NCBI GenBank assembly: GCA_049511415.1
Contig: JBEKYC010000035.1
Coordinates: forward strand, 5,555 to 69,554
Direction: 5' to 3'
Length of the DNA: 64,000 nucleotides
DNA from: Bog-159 sp049511415
Lineage (GTDB): Bacteria > Acidobacteriota > Terriglobia > Bryobacterales > Bryobacteraceae
Shown piece by piece: positions 33,413 through 42,160 of this stretch. A model generated the notes under the pieces. It did no database searches, was not told where the DNA came from, and saw only the letters and a program-made list of their open reading frames with translations. The translations under genes and the position numbers were made by a program. Position 1 is the stretch's first letter; each line of letters opens with the position of its first letter.

Positions 33413-33964
33413 ATGCTGGATCAAGACGGAATCCATCCATGGTATGCATTGAAGGTAGCCTCGCGTTGTGAGAAGGCAGTCTGTGCCGGCCTGCAAATGC
33501 GCGGCTACGATCAATTCCTTCCGGTGTTCCGCAGCCGGCGGCGGTGGTCGGACCGGTATCAGGACGTCGACCTGCCGCTTTTTCCGGGCTACGTTTTTTG
33601 CCAGCTTGATATCACCCGCCGGCTGCCGGTGCTGCTGATTCCGGGCGTCGTGAATTTCGTGGGATTGGGGAAGACGCCGGTGCCAGTGGATGACGTCGAG
33701 ATGGCGGCCGTCCAAGCCGTAGTCCGTTCCGGATTTCTGGCGCAACCATTTCCTTTCCTGAAGGTGGGCCAATCAGTAATCATTGAAGAGGGGCCTTTGC
33801 GCAATGTCAGCGGGATACTGACGCGGATGCAGGGCGCCGAACAACTGGTCGTGTCCGTCAGTCTTCTGCAGCGCTCACTCGCCGTGACTCTTCCCCGCCG
33901 CGCGATTCGTCCGTCGAGTGACGGTACCGGATGGGTCCCGCTGCAACAAGCCACCCGAACCTAG
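33413..33964 (+). CDS. NusG-family transcription antiterminator of the UpxY/RfaH type
   Basis: 183 residues from ATG 33413; a GTG at 33389 would add 8 residues but lacks a placed ribosome-binding site. The NGN domain has HPWYALKVASRCEKAVCAGL, GYDQFLPVFRSRRRWSDR, LPLFPGYVFCQLD (the PLFPGYxF motif of NusG proteins) and IPGVVNFVGLGKTPVPV. A KOW domain follows with KVGQSVIIEEGPLRNVSGIL. Such paralogues load onto RNA polymerase at a leader element and suppress termination in their own polysaccharide operon. An ops-like sequence lies just upstream. It is the first gene of the cluster and so probably regulates it. Confidence 0.88.
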   Translation: MLDQDGIHPWYALKVASRCEKAVCAGLQMRGYDQFLPVFRSRRRWSDRYQDVDLPLFPGYVFCQLDITRRLPVLLIPGVVNFVGLGKTPVPVDDVEMAAVQAVVRSGFLAQPFPFLKVGQSVIIEEGPLRNVSGILTRMQGAEQLVVSVSLLQRSLAVTLPRRAIRPSSDGTGWVPLQQATRT

Positions 33965-34110
33965 GCGCACATCCCAGCCGGGCTATCCAAGGCGCCGCTA
34001 GTCTCGCCGCAACTGGATACCTGCTCACCCAACGAATCACTGGGCATGCTTAGTGCCGCATCGTAGAAACGATAACTGTTCATATATCTGAAAGGAAGTT
34101 AGGAGGTCCC

Positions 34111-34416
34111 GTGTTCAAGACGCGTACGCGCATGGTAAGTTTTCGTCTCTCAGAGGACGAATACGAGCGTCTCAAGGATCTGTCGCTCATGGAATGCGCC
34201 CGCAGCGTCTCTGAGTTCGCGCGCGCTGCTTTGTGTAAACTACCCGGTGGAAACGGCGACTCCGCCACCCCGGCCGCGCCCCGCATGGAGAAACTGGAAG
34301 GGGCTGTACGCCAGTTGCGCACGGAAATGCGCGAGCTACGCCAGATCGTGGAGGCGACTCTCGGCCAAGTGCCCGAACGGGTGGAAGCGGCCAGCTTGCA
34401 GGAGAACAACCAATGA
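34111..34416 (+). CDS. Small ribbon-helix-helix-like protein with C-terminal coiled coil
   Basis: 101 residues. GTG 34111 is preceded by a perfect AGGAGGT. The N-terminus MVSFRLSEDEYERLKDLS followed by SVSEFARAALCKL is a short RHH/MobC-like pattern (beta strand FRLSEDEY, then helices). The C-terminal half (MEKLEGAVRQLRTEMRELRQ) is a coiled coil. The stop TGA overlaps the start of the export gene by 4 bases. It may be a DNA-binding autoregulator of the locus, but this is inference; small proteins of this shape between nusG-like and wza-like genes are not something that I can name. Confidence 0.7.
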   Translation: MFKTRTRMVSFRLSEDEYERLKDLSLMECARSVSEFARAALCKLPGGNGDSATPAAPRMEKLEGAVRQLRTEMRELRQIVEATLGQVPERVEAASLQENNQ

Positions 34417-35390
34417 CCGGACGGCCGATGGGTATCTGGACCGCCGCATTGGTGTTCCTGGTCTGGCATGCGGCCGCGCAGTCTCCACCGCCCGCGCTGC
34501 AGCCGGACAGCGTACGCCTGACGTACGTGCTGGGGGCCAGCGATTTGCTGACCATACATGCCGAAAATGCTCCCGATATCAGCGACAAGCCATTCCGTGT
34601 CGACGCAGATGGCGAGATCAAGCTGCCGATGGTCGGGCGCATTCAAGCGGGTGGCCGGACTGCCGAGCAGTTAGAGGCGGAGATCGCCAAGCGCCTGAAG
34701 GTCTACCTGGAGGAACCCGAGGTCACTGTTACCATTACGGAGTTTCGCAGCCAGCCAGTGTCCGTGGTCGGCGCGGTGGCCAATCCCGGCGTGCATCAGT
34801 TGGAGGGACAAAAGACCCTGGTGGAAATGCTGGCGGCGGCCGGCGGACTGCGGCAGGATGCCGGCCCTACGGTGAAGCTCACCCGGCGCCTGGAATACGG
34901 AGGCATCCCGCTACCCGGCGCGGTGGAGGATGCCACGCATCAGTTCAGCATCGCGGAAGTCAATCTGAAGTCGGTGATGGAGGCCAAGAACCCGGAATTC
35001 AACATCGCCATTCGCCCGCACGACGTCATTTCCGTGCCGCACGCCGAGATGGTTTACGTGATCGGGGAGGTTGGGCACGCCGGCGCGCTGCCGCTGAACG
35101 AGGGCGACTCGCTGTCGGTCCTGGAGGCGATATCCTCATCCGGCGGCATGCTGCGCACGGCGGCCGTGCGCAGCGCACGGATTCTGCGGCCGGTGCCCGG
35201 ACAACAGAAGCGCGCGGAAGTGCTGGTGGATTTCAAAAAGATCATGGCGGGCCAGTCCAACGACGTACCGTTGCTGGCCGGCGATGTCCTGGTGATTCCG
35301 GGCAGCACCAGCAAGCACGCGATCTATCGCACTTTGGAAGCCGCCATTACGGCGGGCACGTTCGTAGCCAGCTACGGGGTCTATCACTAA
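34413..35390 (+). CDS. Polysaccharide export outer-membrane protein (Wza-like, SLBB domains)
   Basis: 325 residues. ATG 34413 overlaps the upstream stop. Signal peptide with a hydrophobic core (IWTAALVFLVWHAAAQS), with no lipobox Cys visible. The Poly_export domain reads LTYVLGASDLLTIHAENAPD, FRVDADGEIKLPMVGRI, AGGRTAEQLEAEI. It is followed by SLBB domains (SVVGAVANPGVHQLEGQKTL, VYVIGEVGHAGALPLNEGDS). The protein forms the outer-membrane exit pore for capsule or exopolysaccharide, working with the Wzc-type kinase encoded 10 bases downstream. Confidence 0.92.
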   Translation: MTGRPMGIWTAALVFLVWHAAAQSPPPALQPDSVRLTYVLGASDLLTIHAENAPDISDKPFRVDADGEIKLPMVGRIQAGGRTAEQLEAEIAKRLKVYLEEPEVTVTITEFRSQPVSVVGAVANPGVHQLEGQKTLVEMLAAAGGLRQDAGPTVKLTRRLEYGGIPLPGAVEDATHQFSIAEVNLKSVMEAKNPEFNIAIRPHDVISVPHAEMVYVIGEVGHAGALPLNEGDSLSVLEAISSSGGMLRTAAVRSARILRPVPGQQKRAEVLVDFKKIMAGQSNDVPLLAGDVLVIPGSTSKHAIYRTLEAAITAGTFVASYGVYH

Positions 35391-35400
35391 AGGCAACCAG

Positions 35401-37866
35401 ATGGAAGAATATCAGCAATCATCCAACGGCGCGGGGCGGGAGATCGCGCGCCTGGCGCCCCGCCCGGAAAGCACGCTGCCCGCGCCTCTCGGTTTGGACG
35501 CGGCGCGCGGCGGAGTCAAACGGGAATACGCTGGCGTCCTCGAATACTGGCAGATGGTGCGGCGGCATAAAGCTACCGTGCTCATCATTTCCCTGCTGGG
35601 AGCGGTGGCGGGCTTCCTATATACGCTTCCCCAGCCGCGCGTCTATCAAGCGCACACCACGATCGAAGTGCAAGGCCTGAATGAAGATTTCCTGGGCCTG
35701 CACAACGTCAGTCCGACGGTCAGCCCGACCAGCAACTACTATCCCGACTTCGATATCCAGACGCAAGTCAAAATCCTGCAAAGCGAGTCATTGGCCAAGA
35801 GTGTGGTGGCCGATCTGGAGAAGAACGCGCCGCCCGAAAACATGCGTCCGCCCGACCGGCTGACGGCCTGGAAAAAGGCCCTGAAGATCGATCCTCCCAG
35901 CCAGGACGAACTATGGAAGCTGGCCATCGCCACGGCTGCCGGAACCGTGCGCGTGCGCGCCTCCGGCACCAACCGCATCGTGGACATCACCTGCGACTCC
36001 ACACAGCCCCAGGTGGCCGCGGCATTTGCCAACACGCTGACCCGCGAGTTCATCGAACAGAATCTGGAGGCCCGCTGGAAAAGCACCGAGTTCGTCGGCA
36101 ACTGGCTGACCAAGCAACTGCAGGACATCAAAACCAAGCTCGAAAAGGATGACGACGAGCTGAATTCCTATGCGCGGTCTTCCGGCCTGACTTTTACGGA
36201 CGAAAAGACCAGCGTGGAGGAGGATAAGCTGCGCTCCCTGCAAAAGGACCTGCTGCAGGCTCAGTCGGATCGGGTGGCCAAGGAATCCAAGTACGAAATG
36301 GCGGCCAATAGTCCGCCCGAGGCCCTGCCCGACGTGCTGGACGATTCCGCCCTGCGGGACGACGAAACCAACCTGACCGAGCTCAGCCGGAAATACGCCG
36401 AGCTGCGCATCGCGCTCACTCCCCAGAACCCGGAAGTGCGCCGCGTGCAGGCGCAAATCACTCTGATGGAAAACACCATCAAACAGGAGCGCGCCAACAT
36501 TCTGACGCGGATCAAGAACGACTACATCGCCGCGCAGCGCCGCGAAAAGTTGATGACGGCGTCCTATCTGGCGGAGGTGAAGCTGGTCTCGGACCAATCC
36601 GAGAAGACCACCCATTACGGCATCCTGAAGCGGGAAGTGGATACCACGCGTTCGTTGTACGAAACCATGCTGCAGCGCATGAAAGAGGCCAGCGTGGCTT
36701 CCGCCCTCCGCGCCAGCAACATCCGCGTGGTAGACCCCGCCGAAACGCCCGACATTCCCTATAAGCCGAATGTCTTCCGCTTCGTCACCATGGGACTCAT
36801 GGCCGGCATCTGTTTCGGCGTCAGCCTGGTGGTGCTGCGCGAACGCGCCGACCGCACGCTGCACGACCCCGGCGATATTGCCTATTACCTGCATCTTCCG
36901 GAGTTGGGGGTGGTTCCCACGGCCAATGTGGAACTCACGTCGCGGGGATTCCGGGTGGCGCGTTCCGCGCAACCCCGTCCGGCCGCCGTGCTGGACTTGA
37001 ATGCGCCGGCCGCAGCGGGAAGTTCCGGCCTGGACGACCGCGTGGAGTTAGTCACCTGGGTGCGCAAGAAATCCCTGATCGCCGAGTCGTTCCGCACCAC
37101 CCTGACCTCGATCCTGTTTTCCGGCCGCAACGGATCCCGGCCGCATGTGATCGTGCTCTCCAGCGCCAGCCCAAAAGAGGGTAAGACCACGGTGGTCTGC
37201 AACCTGAGCATCGCGCTGGCGGAAATCAATCATGACGTGCTGATCATCGACGCCGATCTGCGGCGGCCCCGGATGCATAACGTGTTCGGGTTGAAGAACG
37301 ACGACAACGGCCTGAGCGAACTGCTGCTGAAACAGCAGCACCTGGACGATGCGGATCTGCGCGGCGCAGTGCGGGCCACCGCCATTCCCAATCTGTACGT
37401 GCTGCCCGCCGGCCGGGCCCGCGTCAACGCCGCCAGCCTGTTGCACTCCGAACGCCTGCCGGAACTGCTCAGTGGCCTGCGGCAGCGGTATGACACCATC
37501 CTGATCGACACGCCGCCGATGGTGAACATCCCGGATGCGCGCGTGATGGCGCGCCTGGCCGACGGAGTGATTCTGATTCTGCGCTCCGCCCACACCACGC
37601 GGGATGCCGCCCTGCTGGCCAAGCAGCGATTTCTGGACGACGGCATCGAGGTGATGGGCACCGTGCTGAATAACTGGAATCCCAACACACCCGGCTACGG
37701 CTACTATCAGAATTACTACGAAGGCTACTTCCACTACATCAACGACGGCGGATCGAACGGCAATGGCAACGGCAGCCGCAACGGCCATCACGGTGGAAGC
37801 AGCCGCGCCAGCCGCAAGAAAGACGCCATCGCGCTCGAAAGCGCGCGCAGCGTCGAAGGCGATTAG
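35401..37866 (+). CDS. Wzc-type chain-length determinant and tyrosine autokinase
   Basis: 821 residues. A Wzz domain (first membrane helix about residues 60-76, QMVRRHKATVLIISLLGAVA) leads into a long periplasmic coiled-coil region (EFIEQNLEARWKSTEFVGNW, KLEKDDDELNSYARSSGLTF) and a second helix near residue 460 (VTMGLMAGICFGVSLVVL). The BY-kinase domain has Walker A SASPKEGKTT (about 587-596), Walker A' IIDADLRRPR (about 615) and Walker B TILIDTPP (about 700). The C-terminus carries a tyrosine cluster (YGYYQNYYEGYFHY) near 765-780, the autophosphorylation tail that controls polymer length. It works with the Wza-like protein upstream. Confidence 0.92.
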   Translation: MEEYQQSSNGAGREIARLAPRPESTLPAPLGLDAARGGVKREYAGVLEYWQMVRRHKATVLIISLLGAVAGFLYTLPQPRVYQAHTTIEVQGLNEDFLGLHNVSPTVSPTSNYYPDFDIQTQVKILQSESLAKSVVADLEKNAPPENMRPPDRLTAWKKALKIDPPSQDELWKLAIATAAGTVRVRASGTNRIVDITCDSTQPQVAAAFANTLTREFIEQNLEARWKSTEFVGNWLTKQLQDIKTKLEKDDDELNSYARSSGLTFTDEKTSVEEDKLRSLQKDLLQAQSDRVAKESKYEMAANSPPEALPDVLDDSALRDDETNLTELSRKYAELRIALTPQNPEVRRVQAQITLMENTIKQERANILTRIKNDYIAAQRREKLMTASYLAEVKLVSDQSEKTTHYGILKREVDTTRSLYETMLQRMKEASVASALRASNIRVVDPAETPDIPYKPNVFRFVTMGLMAGICFGVSLVVLRERADRTLHDPGDIAYYLHLPELGVVPTANVELTSRGFRVARSAQPRPAAVLDLNAPAAAGSSGLDDRVELVTWVRKKSLIAESFRTTLTSILFSGRNGSRPHVIVLSSASPKEGKTTVVCNLSIALAEINHDVLIIDADLRRPRMHNVFGLKNDDNGLSELLLKQQHLDDADLRGAVRATAIPNLYVLPAGRARVNAASLLHSERLPELLSGLRQRYDTILIDTPPMVNIPDARVMARLADGVILILRSAHTTRDAALLAKQRFLDDGIEVMGTVLNNWNPNTPGYGYYQNYYEGYFHYINDGGSNGNGNGSRNGHHGGSSRASRKKDAIALESARSVEGD

Positions 37867-37898
37867 CTGGAACCGCTCGGCAGGCGCGATCCAAACCC

Positions 37899-39695
37899 AT
37901 GTGCGGCATAGCCGGCATCTTTCGTATCGGCGGTGACACCAGTCCCGCGGACCGCTGCGCCGTGGAGCGTATGTCCACCGCCGAATGGCATCGCGGTCCC
38001 GACGATGGGGGCCTGTTCCAGGACACGCATGCGGTCCTCGGGCATCGCCGCCTCTCCATTATCGATCTCTCGCCGACCGGTCACCAGCCCATGTCGAACG
38101 AGGATGCCACCGTCTGGGTGACCTACAACGGAGAAGTCTACAACCATGCCGAGCTGGCCGCGGAACTCTCCGCGCACCGGTTCCGTTCCCGCTGCGATAC
38201 CGAAGTGCTGCTGCACGGGTATGAGGAGTGGGGCATGGAAGGGCTTCTGCGCCGACTGCGCGGCATGTTCGCCTTCGCCATTTACGACACCCGCGGCGCG
38301 CAACCGGTGTGTCTGCTGGCGCGCGACCGCCTGGGAATCAAGCCCCTGTATTACGTCGCACATCCGGATTCCATCGCCTTTGCGTCGGAAGTGAAGGCAT
38401 TGGTAGTGTCCGGCTTAGTCCCCAATCAGAAAAATCCGCATGCGATTGCGGGATTGCTCCTCCTGGGATCGGTGCCGGCGCCCGCGACCGGCGTGCAAGG
38501 AGTCACTTGCCTGCTGCCCGGCCATTTTATGGTGGTGGGCCGGAATGGCTTCGCCACGCACAAATATTGGGATCCGGACACAGCCGGGTCCGACGCGCCG
38601 CGGGCCGGTTTGCGGGAGACGCTGCAGGACGCCGTCAGCCGCCATCTGGTCAGCGACGTGCCCCTCGGCGTATTCCTCAGCGGTGGCGTGGATTCAGCCG
38701 CCCTAGTCGCGGTCGCCAACCGTGCCAAGCCTTCGCTCACCACCTTGACGGTCGTCTTCGACGAACGCGAGTTCAGCGAAGGCGCGGAAGCCCGCCGCAT
38801 CGCGCAGAGCTTCCATACCGATCACCGCGAGATCCGGGTTACCAGCCAGGATTTCATCGACGAATTGCCCAACGTCCTGCGGGTGATGGACCAACCCACC
38901 AACGACGGCGTGAATACATACTTCGTCTCCCGCGCGGCCCGCCAGGCCGGCCTGACTGTGGTCCTCTCGGGCCTCGGCGGCGACGAGGTGTTCGGCGGTT
39001 ACAAGCACAATCACTGGCTAGCGCGCCACGGCAACTCCATCCGCCGCTTCTCCGCGCTGCCGCGCTTCCTGCGCCAGACCGTGCTCTCCACCGCCGTGGG
39101 CTACGGCCGTCTGCGCGGACGCGAAAACTGGATGCGCCTGTCGAACCTGGAAGACGGCGTGAACGAAGCCGGCCTGTATCTGGCGCTGCGCGGCTTCTTC
39201 GCGCCGCAGCAGGTGCGTGCGTTATTGGATGTCGACGAGCGCGAGGTGCGCACCGTGGCCGGAGAATATCTGACGGCGCCGGTCTTTCGCCACTTGGAGA
39301 TGCAGCGCTACCTGCACGATCAGCTCCTGCGCGATACCGACGTCTTCAGCATGGCCCACTCCATCGAAGTGCGCGTGCCGTACCTGGATCACCAGCTAGT
39401 GGAACAAGCCGGACGCCTGGCTTCCACGCCTGCGCGCGCGGCCGGCAACAAGCCGCTGCTCACCGAGGCCGTCGGCGACGCCCTGGTCTTCGAAGCCGCC
39501 CGCCGCGGCAAGCGCGGCTTCTCGTTTCCGTTCGGCAAGTGGATGAAGCAACACAGCCCCGAGCTTCGCGAAATGGCTTTGGCCGGCGGATGCCTGAATC
39601 GCCGCGCCATCACGCACATGTGGAACCAGTTCGATAACGGACGCCTGCATTGGTCCCGCGCCTGGATGCTGGCCGTCATCGGAGCAGGGAAGTAG
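37899..39695 (+). CDS. asnB: Asparagine synthase (glutamine-hydrolysing), polysaccharide-locus paralogue
   Basis: 598 residues. Starts MCGIAGIF, with the catalytic Cys2 of the N-terminal glutaminase, RLSIIDLSPTGHQPMSNED and YNGEVYNHAEL. The C-terminal synthetase domain has the PP-loop LSGGVDSAAL near residue 260 and VLSGLGGDEVFGGY. It makes asparagine or transfers an amide from glutamine to an acid. Copies inside polysaccharide loci are common and may amidate sugar acids; this is inference. The cluster position (after the Wzc kinase, before the ABC permease) suggests a modification role here. Length is normal for full AsnB, unlike the shorter lasso-peptide cyclases. Confidence 0.9.
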   Translation: MCGIAGIFRIGGDTSPADRCAVERMSTAEWHRGPDDGGLFQDTHAVLGHRRLSIIDLSPTGHQPMSNEDATVWVTYNGEVYNHAELAAELSAHRFRSRCDTEVLLHGYEEWGMEGLLRRLRGMFAFAIYDTRGAQPVCLLARDRLGIKPLYYVAHPDSIAFASEVKALVVSGLVPNQKNPHAIAGLLLLGSVPAPATGVQGVTCLLPGHFMVVGRNGFATHKYWDPDTAGSDAPRAGLRETLQDAVSRHLVSDVPLGVFLSGGVDSAALVAVANRAKPSLTTLTVVFDEREFSEGAEARRIAQSFHTDHREIRVTSQDFIDELPNVLRVMDQPTNDGVNTYFVSRAARQAGLTVVLSGLGGDEVFGGYKHNHWLARHGNSIRRFSALPRFLRQTVLSTAVGYGRLRGRENWMRLSNLEDGVNEAGLYLALRGFFAPQQVRALLDVDEREVRTVAGEYLTAPVFRHLEMQRYLHDQLLRDTDVFSMAHSIEVRVPYLDHQLVEQAGRLASTPARAAGNKPLLTEAVGDALVFEAARRGKRGFSFPFGKWMKQHSPELREMALAGGCLNRRAITHMWNQFDNGRLHWSRAWMLAVIGAGK

Positions 39696-39697
39696 CC

Positions 39698-40531
39698 ATG
39701 GCCGCCGAAGCCGTTCCCGTCCTCATCCTGCGGCCCTCCAAAGGATTTCTGCGCCTGGATCTGCAGGCGCTCTGGGAATACCGCGAGCTGCTGTATTTCC
39801 TGGTGTGGCGCGATATCAAGGTCCGCTATAAGCAGACCGCCCTGGGCGCCGCATGGGCCATCCTGCAGCCGGTGATGACCATGCTGGTCTTCAGCGTGTT
39901 CTTCGGACGCTTGGCGAAAGTCCCGTCCGACGGCGTGCCGTACCCGGTGTTCGCTTACGTCGCGCTGCTGCCATGGCAGCTTTTCGCCTTCGCCCTGACT
40001 GAATCGAGCAATAGCCTGGTGGCCAGCCAGAACCTGATCACCAAAGTCTATTTTCCGCGCCTGGTGATTCCCATCGCCTCCGTGCTCGCAGGCCTGGTGG
40101 ATTTCGGCATTTCTTTTCTGGTTCTGCTGGTGATGATGCTGTATTACGGCATCGTGCCCACCGCCGCCGTGGCGCTGCTGCCGCTGTTCCTGCTGCTGGC
40201 CGTGGTGACCGCCCTGGCCGTCGGGCTGTGGCTCTCCGCGCTAAACGTTAAGTATCGCGATGTGCGCTATACGATCCCGTTTCTGACGCAGTTCTGGATG
40301 TTCGCGACACCGGTCGCGTATCCCAGCAGCCTGGTGCCGGCGCGTCTGCGTCCGCTTTATGGACTCAATCCCATGGCTGGTGTAGTGGAAGGATTCCGCT
40401 GGGCGCTGCTCGGCAAGACGCACGCGCCGGGACCGCTGCTGTGGGTTTCCGTAGCCGCCGTGGGTGTGCTGCTGATCGGCGGATTGCGCTACTTCCGGAA
40501 GACGGAGAGCACCTTCGCGGACGTTGTGTAG
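39698..40531 (+). CDS. wzm: ABC-2 type polysaccharide exporter permease (Wzm-like)
   Basis: 277 residues from ATG 39698, 2 bases after the asnB stop. Six membrane helices and the family signatures LLYFLVWRDIKVRYKQTALG, AWAILQPVMTMLVFSVFF and LSALNVKYRDVRYTIPFLTQ (the R-Y-R-D-V motif of Wzm/TagG permeases) are visible. It forms the transmembrane path for a lipid-linked polysaccharide with the ATPase Wzt encoded 292 bases downstream; a small membrane protein gene lies between them. Confidence 0.9.
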   Translation: MAAEAVPVLILRPSKGFLRLDLQALWEYRELLYFLVWRDIKVRYKQTALGAAWAILQPVMTMLVFSVFFGRLAKVPSDGVPYPVFAYVALLPWQLFAFALTESSNSLVASQNLITKVYFPRLVIPIASVLAGLVDFGISFLVLLVMMLYYGIVPTAAVALLPLFLLLAVVTALAVGLWLSALNVKYRDVRYTIPFLTQFWMFATPVAYPSSLVPARLRPLYGLNPMAGVVEGFRWALLGKTHAPGPLLWVSVAAVGVLLIGGLRYFRKTESTFADVV

Positions 40532-40539
40532 GGTCGGAT

Positions 40540-40833
40540 ATGGAAATCGCGCAAATGGCTTTGTGCTTCCTGGTGGCCTTGGGAGCCAGTGCGATTTACG
40601 CCCTGTGGCTGGGCGGATATGCGGTCCGGCACAACTGGGATGAGCAGTATGCCCGGTCCCGCGCGGCCCTCGTACCGTACTTGATTGGGGCGGCCGGGCT
40701 GGTGTTCTATCTGCTGTTCCGGGCAAAGACCGGGCACTTGGAATGGCCGCGCTGGGCTATGCTCGGGCTTCTGTTCGGCGGCAGCCTGTGTTCGATCATG
40801 GTGCGGCGCCGCCTGCGTGCCAGTGGTAAATAG
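40540..40833 (+). CDS. Small membrane protein between Wzm and Wzt
   Basis: 97 residues from ATG 40540. Three hydrophobic stretches (QMALCFLVALGASAIYALWL, ALVPYLIGAAGLVFYLLF, RWAMLGLLFGGSLCSIMV) separated by charged loops with RHNWDEQYARSR, and a basic C-terminus. No family is recognised. Its location between the permease and the ATPase of an exporter suggests an accessory role, but nothing in the sequence proves it. Its end overlaps the probable GTG start of the ATPase. Confidence 0.6.
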   Translation: MEIAQMALCFLVALGASAIYALWLGGYAVRHNWDEQYARSRAALVPYLIGAAGLVFYLLFRAKTGHLEWPRWAMLGLLFGGSLCSIMVRRRLRASGK

Positions 40834-42160
40834 CTTGAGTGACATCGCCATTCGCGTCGACAAGTTGGGCAAACGCTACGCCATCGGCAAGCGCATCCAC
40901 TACAGGACCTTGCGCGAATCCATAACGGACGTGGCCCTGGCTCCGTTCCGCGCTTTACGCCGCAAACGCCCGCCCGTCGAAGACCTGGATCATATCTGGG
41001 CGGTGCGCGACGTCTCCTTCGAAATCCCGCGCGGCGATGTAGTGGGCGTCATCGGGCGCAACGGCGCCGGCAAGTCCACGCTGCTCAAACTGCTCTCCCG
41101 CATCACCGAGCCTACCGAAGGCTATGCCGAAATCCGCGGCCGCGTCGGTTCGCTGCTCGAAGTGGGGACCGGTTTCAATAACGAGCTCACCGGGCGCGAG
41201 AACGTCTACCTGAACGGCGCCATCCTCGGCATGCGCAGAGCCGAAATCAACCGCAAATTCGATGAAATCGTGGCGTTTGCCGAAGTCGAAAAATTCCTCG
41301 ACACGCCGGTCAAGCATTATTCGAGCGGTATGTACATGCGCCTGGCCTTCGCGGTGGCCGCGCACCTGGAGCCCGAAATCATGGTGGTCGACGAAGTGCT
41401 GGCCGTGGGCGACGCCGCCTTCCAGAAGAAGTGCCTCAACAAAATGCAGGATGTGGGACGCGCCGGCTGCACCGTGATCTTCGTCTCGCACAGCATGCCG
41501 GCCATCGCCCGCCTGTGCCCCAAGACCATCCTGCTGGATGCCGGCCGGCTGGTGCAATATGGCGCCACCCACGACGTGGTGGGCCAATACCTGCGGTCCG
41601 ATACTGGCAGTTGCGCCGCCCGCCGTTGGCCGGACCGTGCCTCGGCTCCAGGCAATGCCGTCGCCAAGCTTCGCTCCGTGCGCGTGCGCAGCATCGCGGA
41701 CGAAACCCTCGAAACCACCGATGTGCGCCAGGCGGTCGGTATCGAAATGGAATTCGAGGTGCTGACGCCCGGCTACATCCTGACGCCCAATTTCATCTTT
41801 CACAACGACGAAGGCGTTTGTCTGTTCGCGGCCCACGAAAACGATGCGGCATGGCGGCACAAGCCGCGCGTGCCGGGAGTGTACTCCACCACCGCCTGGA
41901 TTCCCGGCGACCTGTTGGCGGAAGGCACGCACTTCGTGGGCGCGTCGGTGAGCACCATGTTTCCCCTCCACGTGCACATCCATGAGCCTGACGCTGTGGC
42001 GTTCCACGTGGTCGACAACTCGCAGGGCGATTCCGCGCGCGGCGATTTTACCGGCGAGATGCCGGGTGTCATGCGCCCCATGCTGGAGTGGTCCACGCGT
42101 TATTCGGGGGAAACTTCGGAAGCGGCCGACGGGGCGGCTCTCAGCGAGGTCAGCCGCTGA
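40823..42160 (+). CDS. wzt: ABC polysaccharide exporter ATPase (Wzt-like) with C-terminal carbohydrate-binding domain
   Basis: 445 residues from GTG 40823 (TTG at 40835 is an alternative; there is no ATG near). ATPase motifs: Walker A GRNGAGKST near residue 78, ABC signature YSSGMYMRLAFAVAAHL, Walker B IMVVDEVLAVGD, and the switch His in VSHS. After about residue 250 the protein has an extra C-terminal domain (VRSIADETLETTDVRQAVGI, YILTPNFIFHNDEGVCLFAA) of the Wzt_C type. In O9a-type systems this domain reads the terminal modification of the chain, such as methylation, before export. Two methyltransferase genes nearby fit that logic. Confidence 0.9.
   Translation: MVNSLSDIAIRVDKLGKRYAIGKRIHYRTLRESITDVALAPFRALRRKRPPVEDLDHIWAVRDVSFEIPRGDVVGVIGRNGAGKSTLLKLLSRITEPTEGYAEIRGRVGSLLEVGTGFNNELTGRENVYLNGAILGMRRAEINRKFDEIVAFAEVEKFLDTPVKHYSSGMYMRLAFAVAAHLEPEIMVVDEVLAVGDAAFQKKCLNKMQDVGRAGCTVIFVSHSMPAIARLCPKTILLDAGRLVQYGATHDVVGQYLRSDTGSCAARRWPDRASAPGNAVAKLRSVRVRSIADETLETTDVRQAVGIEMEFEVLTPGYILTPNFIFHNDEGVCLFAAHENDAAWRHKPRVPGVYSTTAWIPGDLLAEGTHFVGASVSTMFPLHVHIHEPDAVAFHVVDNSQGDSARGDFTGEMPGVMRPMLEWSTRYSGETSEAADGAALSEVSR

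Noticed and set aside
37899..39695. Asparagine synthase as a lasso-peptide cyclase for the peptide at 62755
   Set aside because: It is a full-length AsnB with an intact glutaminase domain (Cys2) inside a polysaccharide operon more than 20 kb away. Lasso cyclases lack that context.
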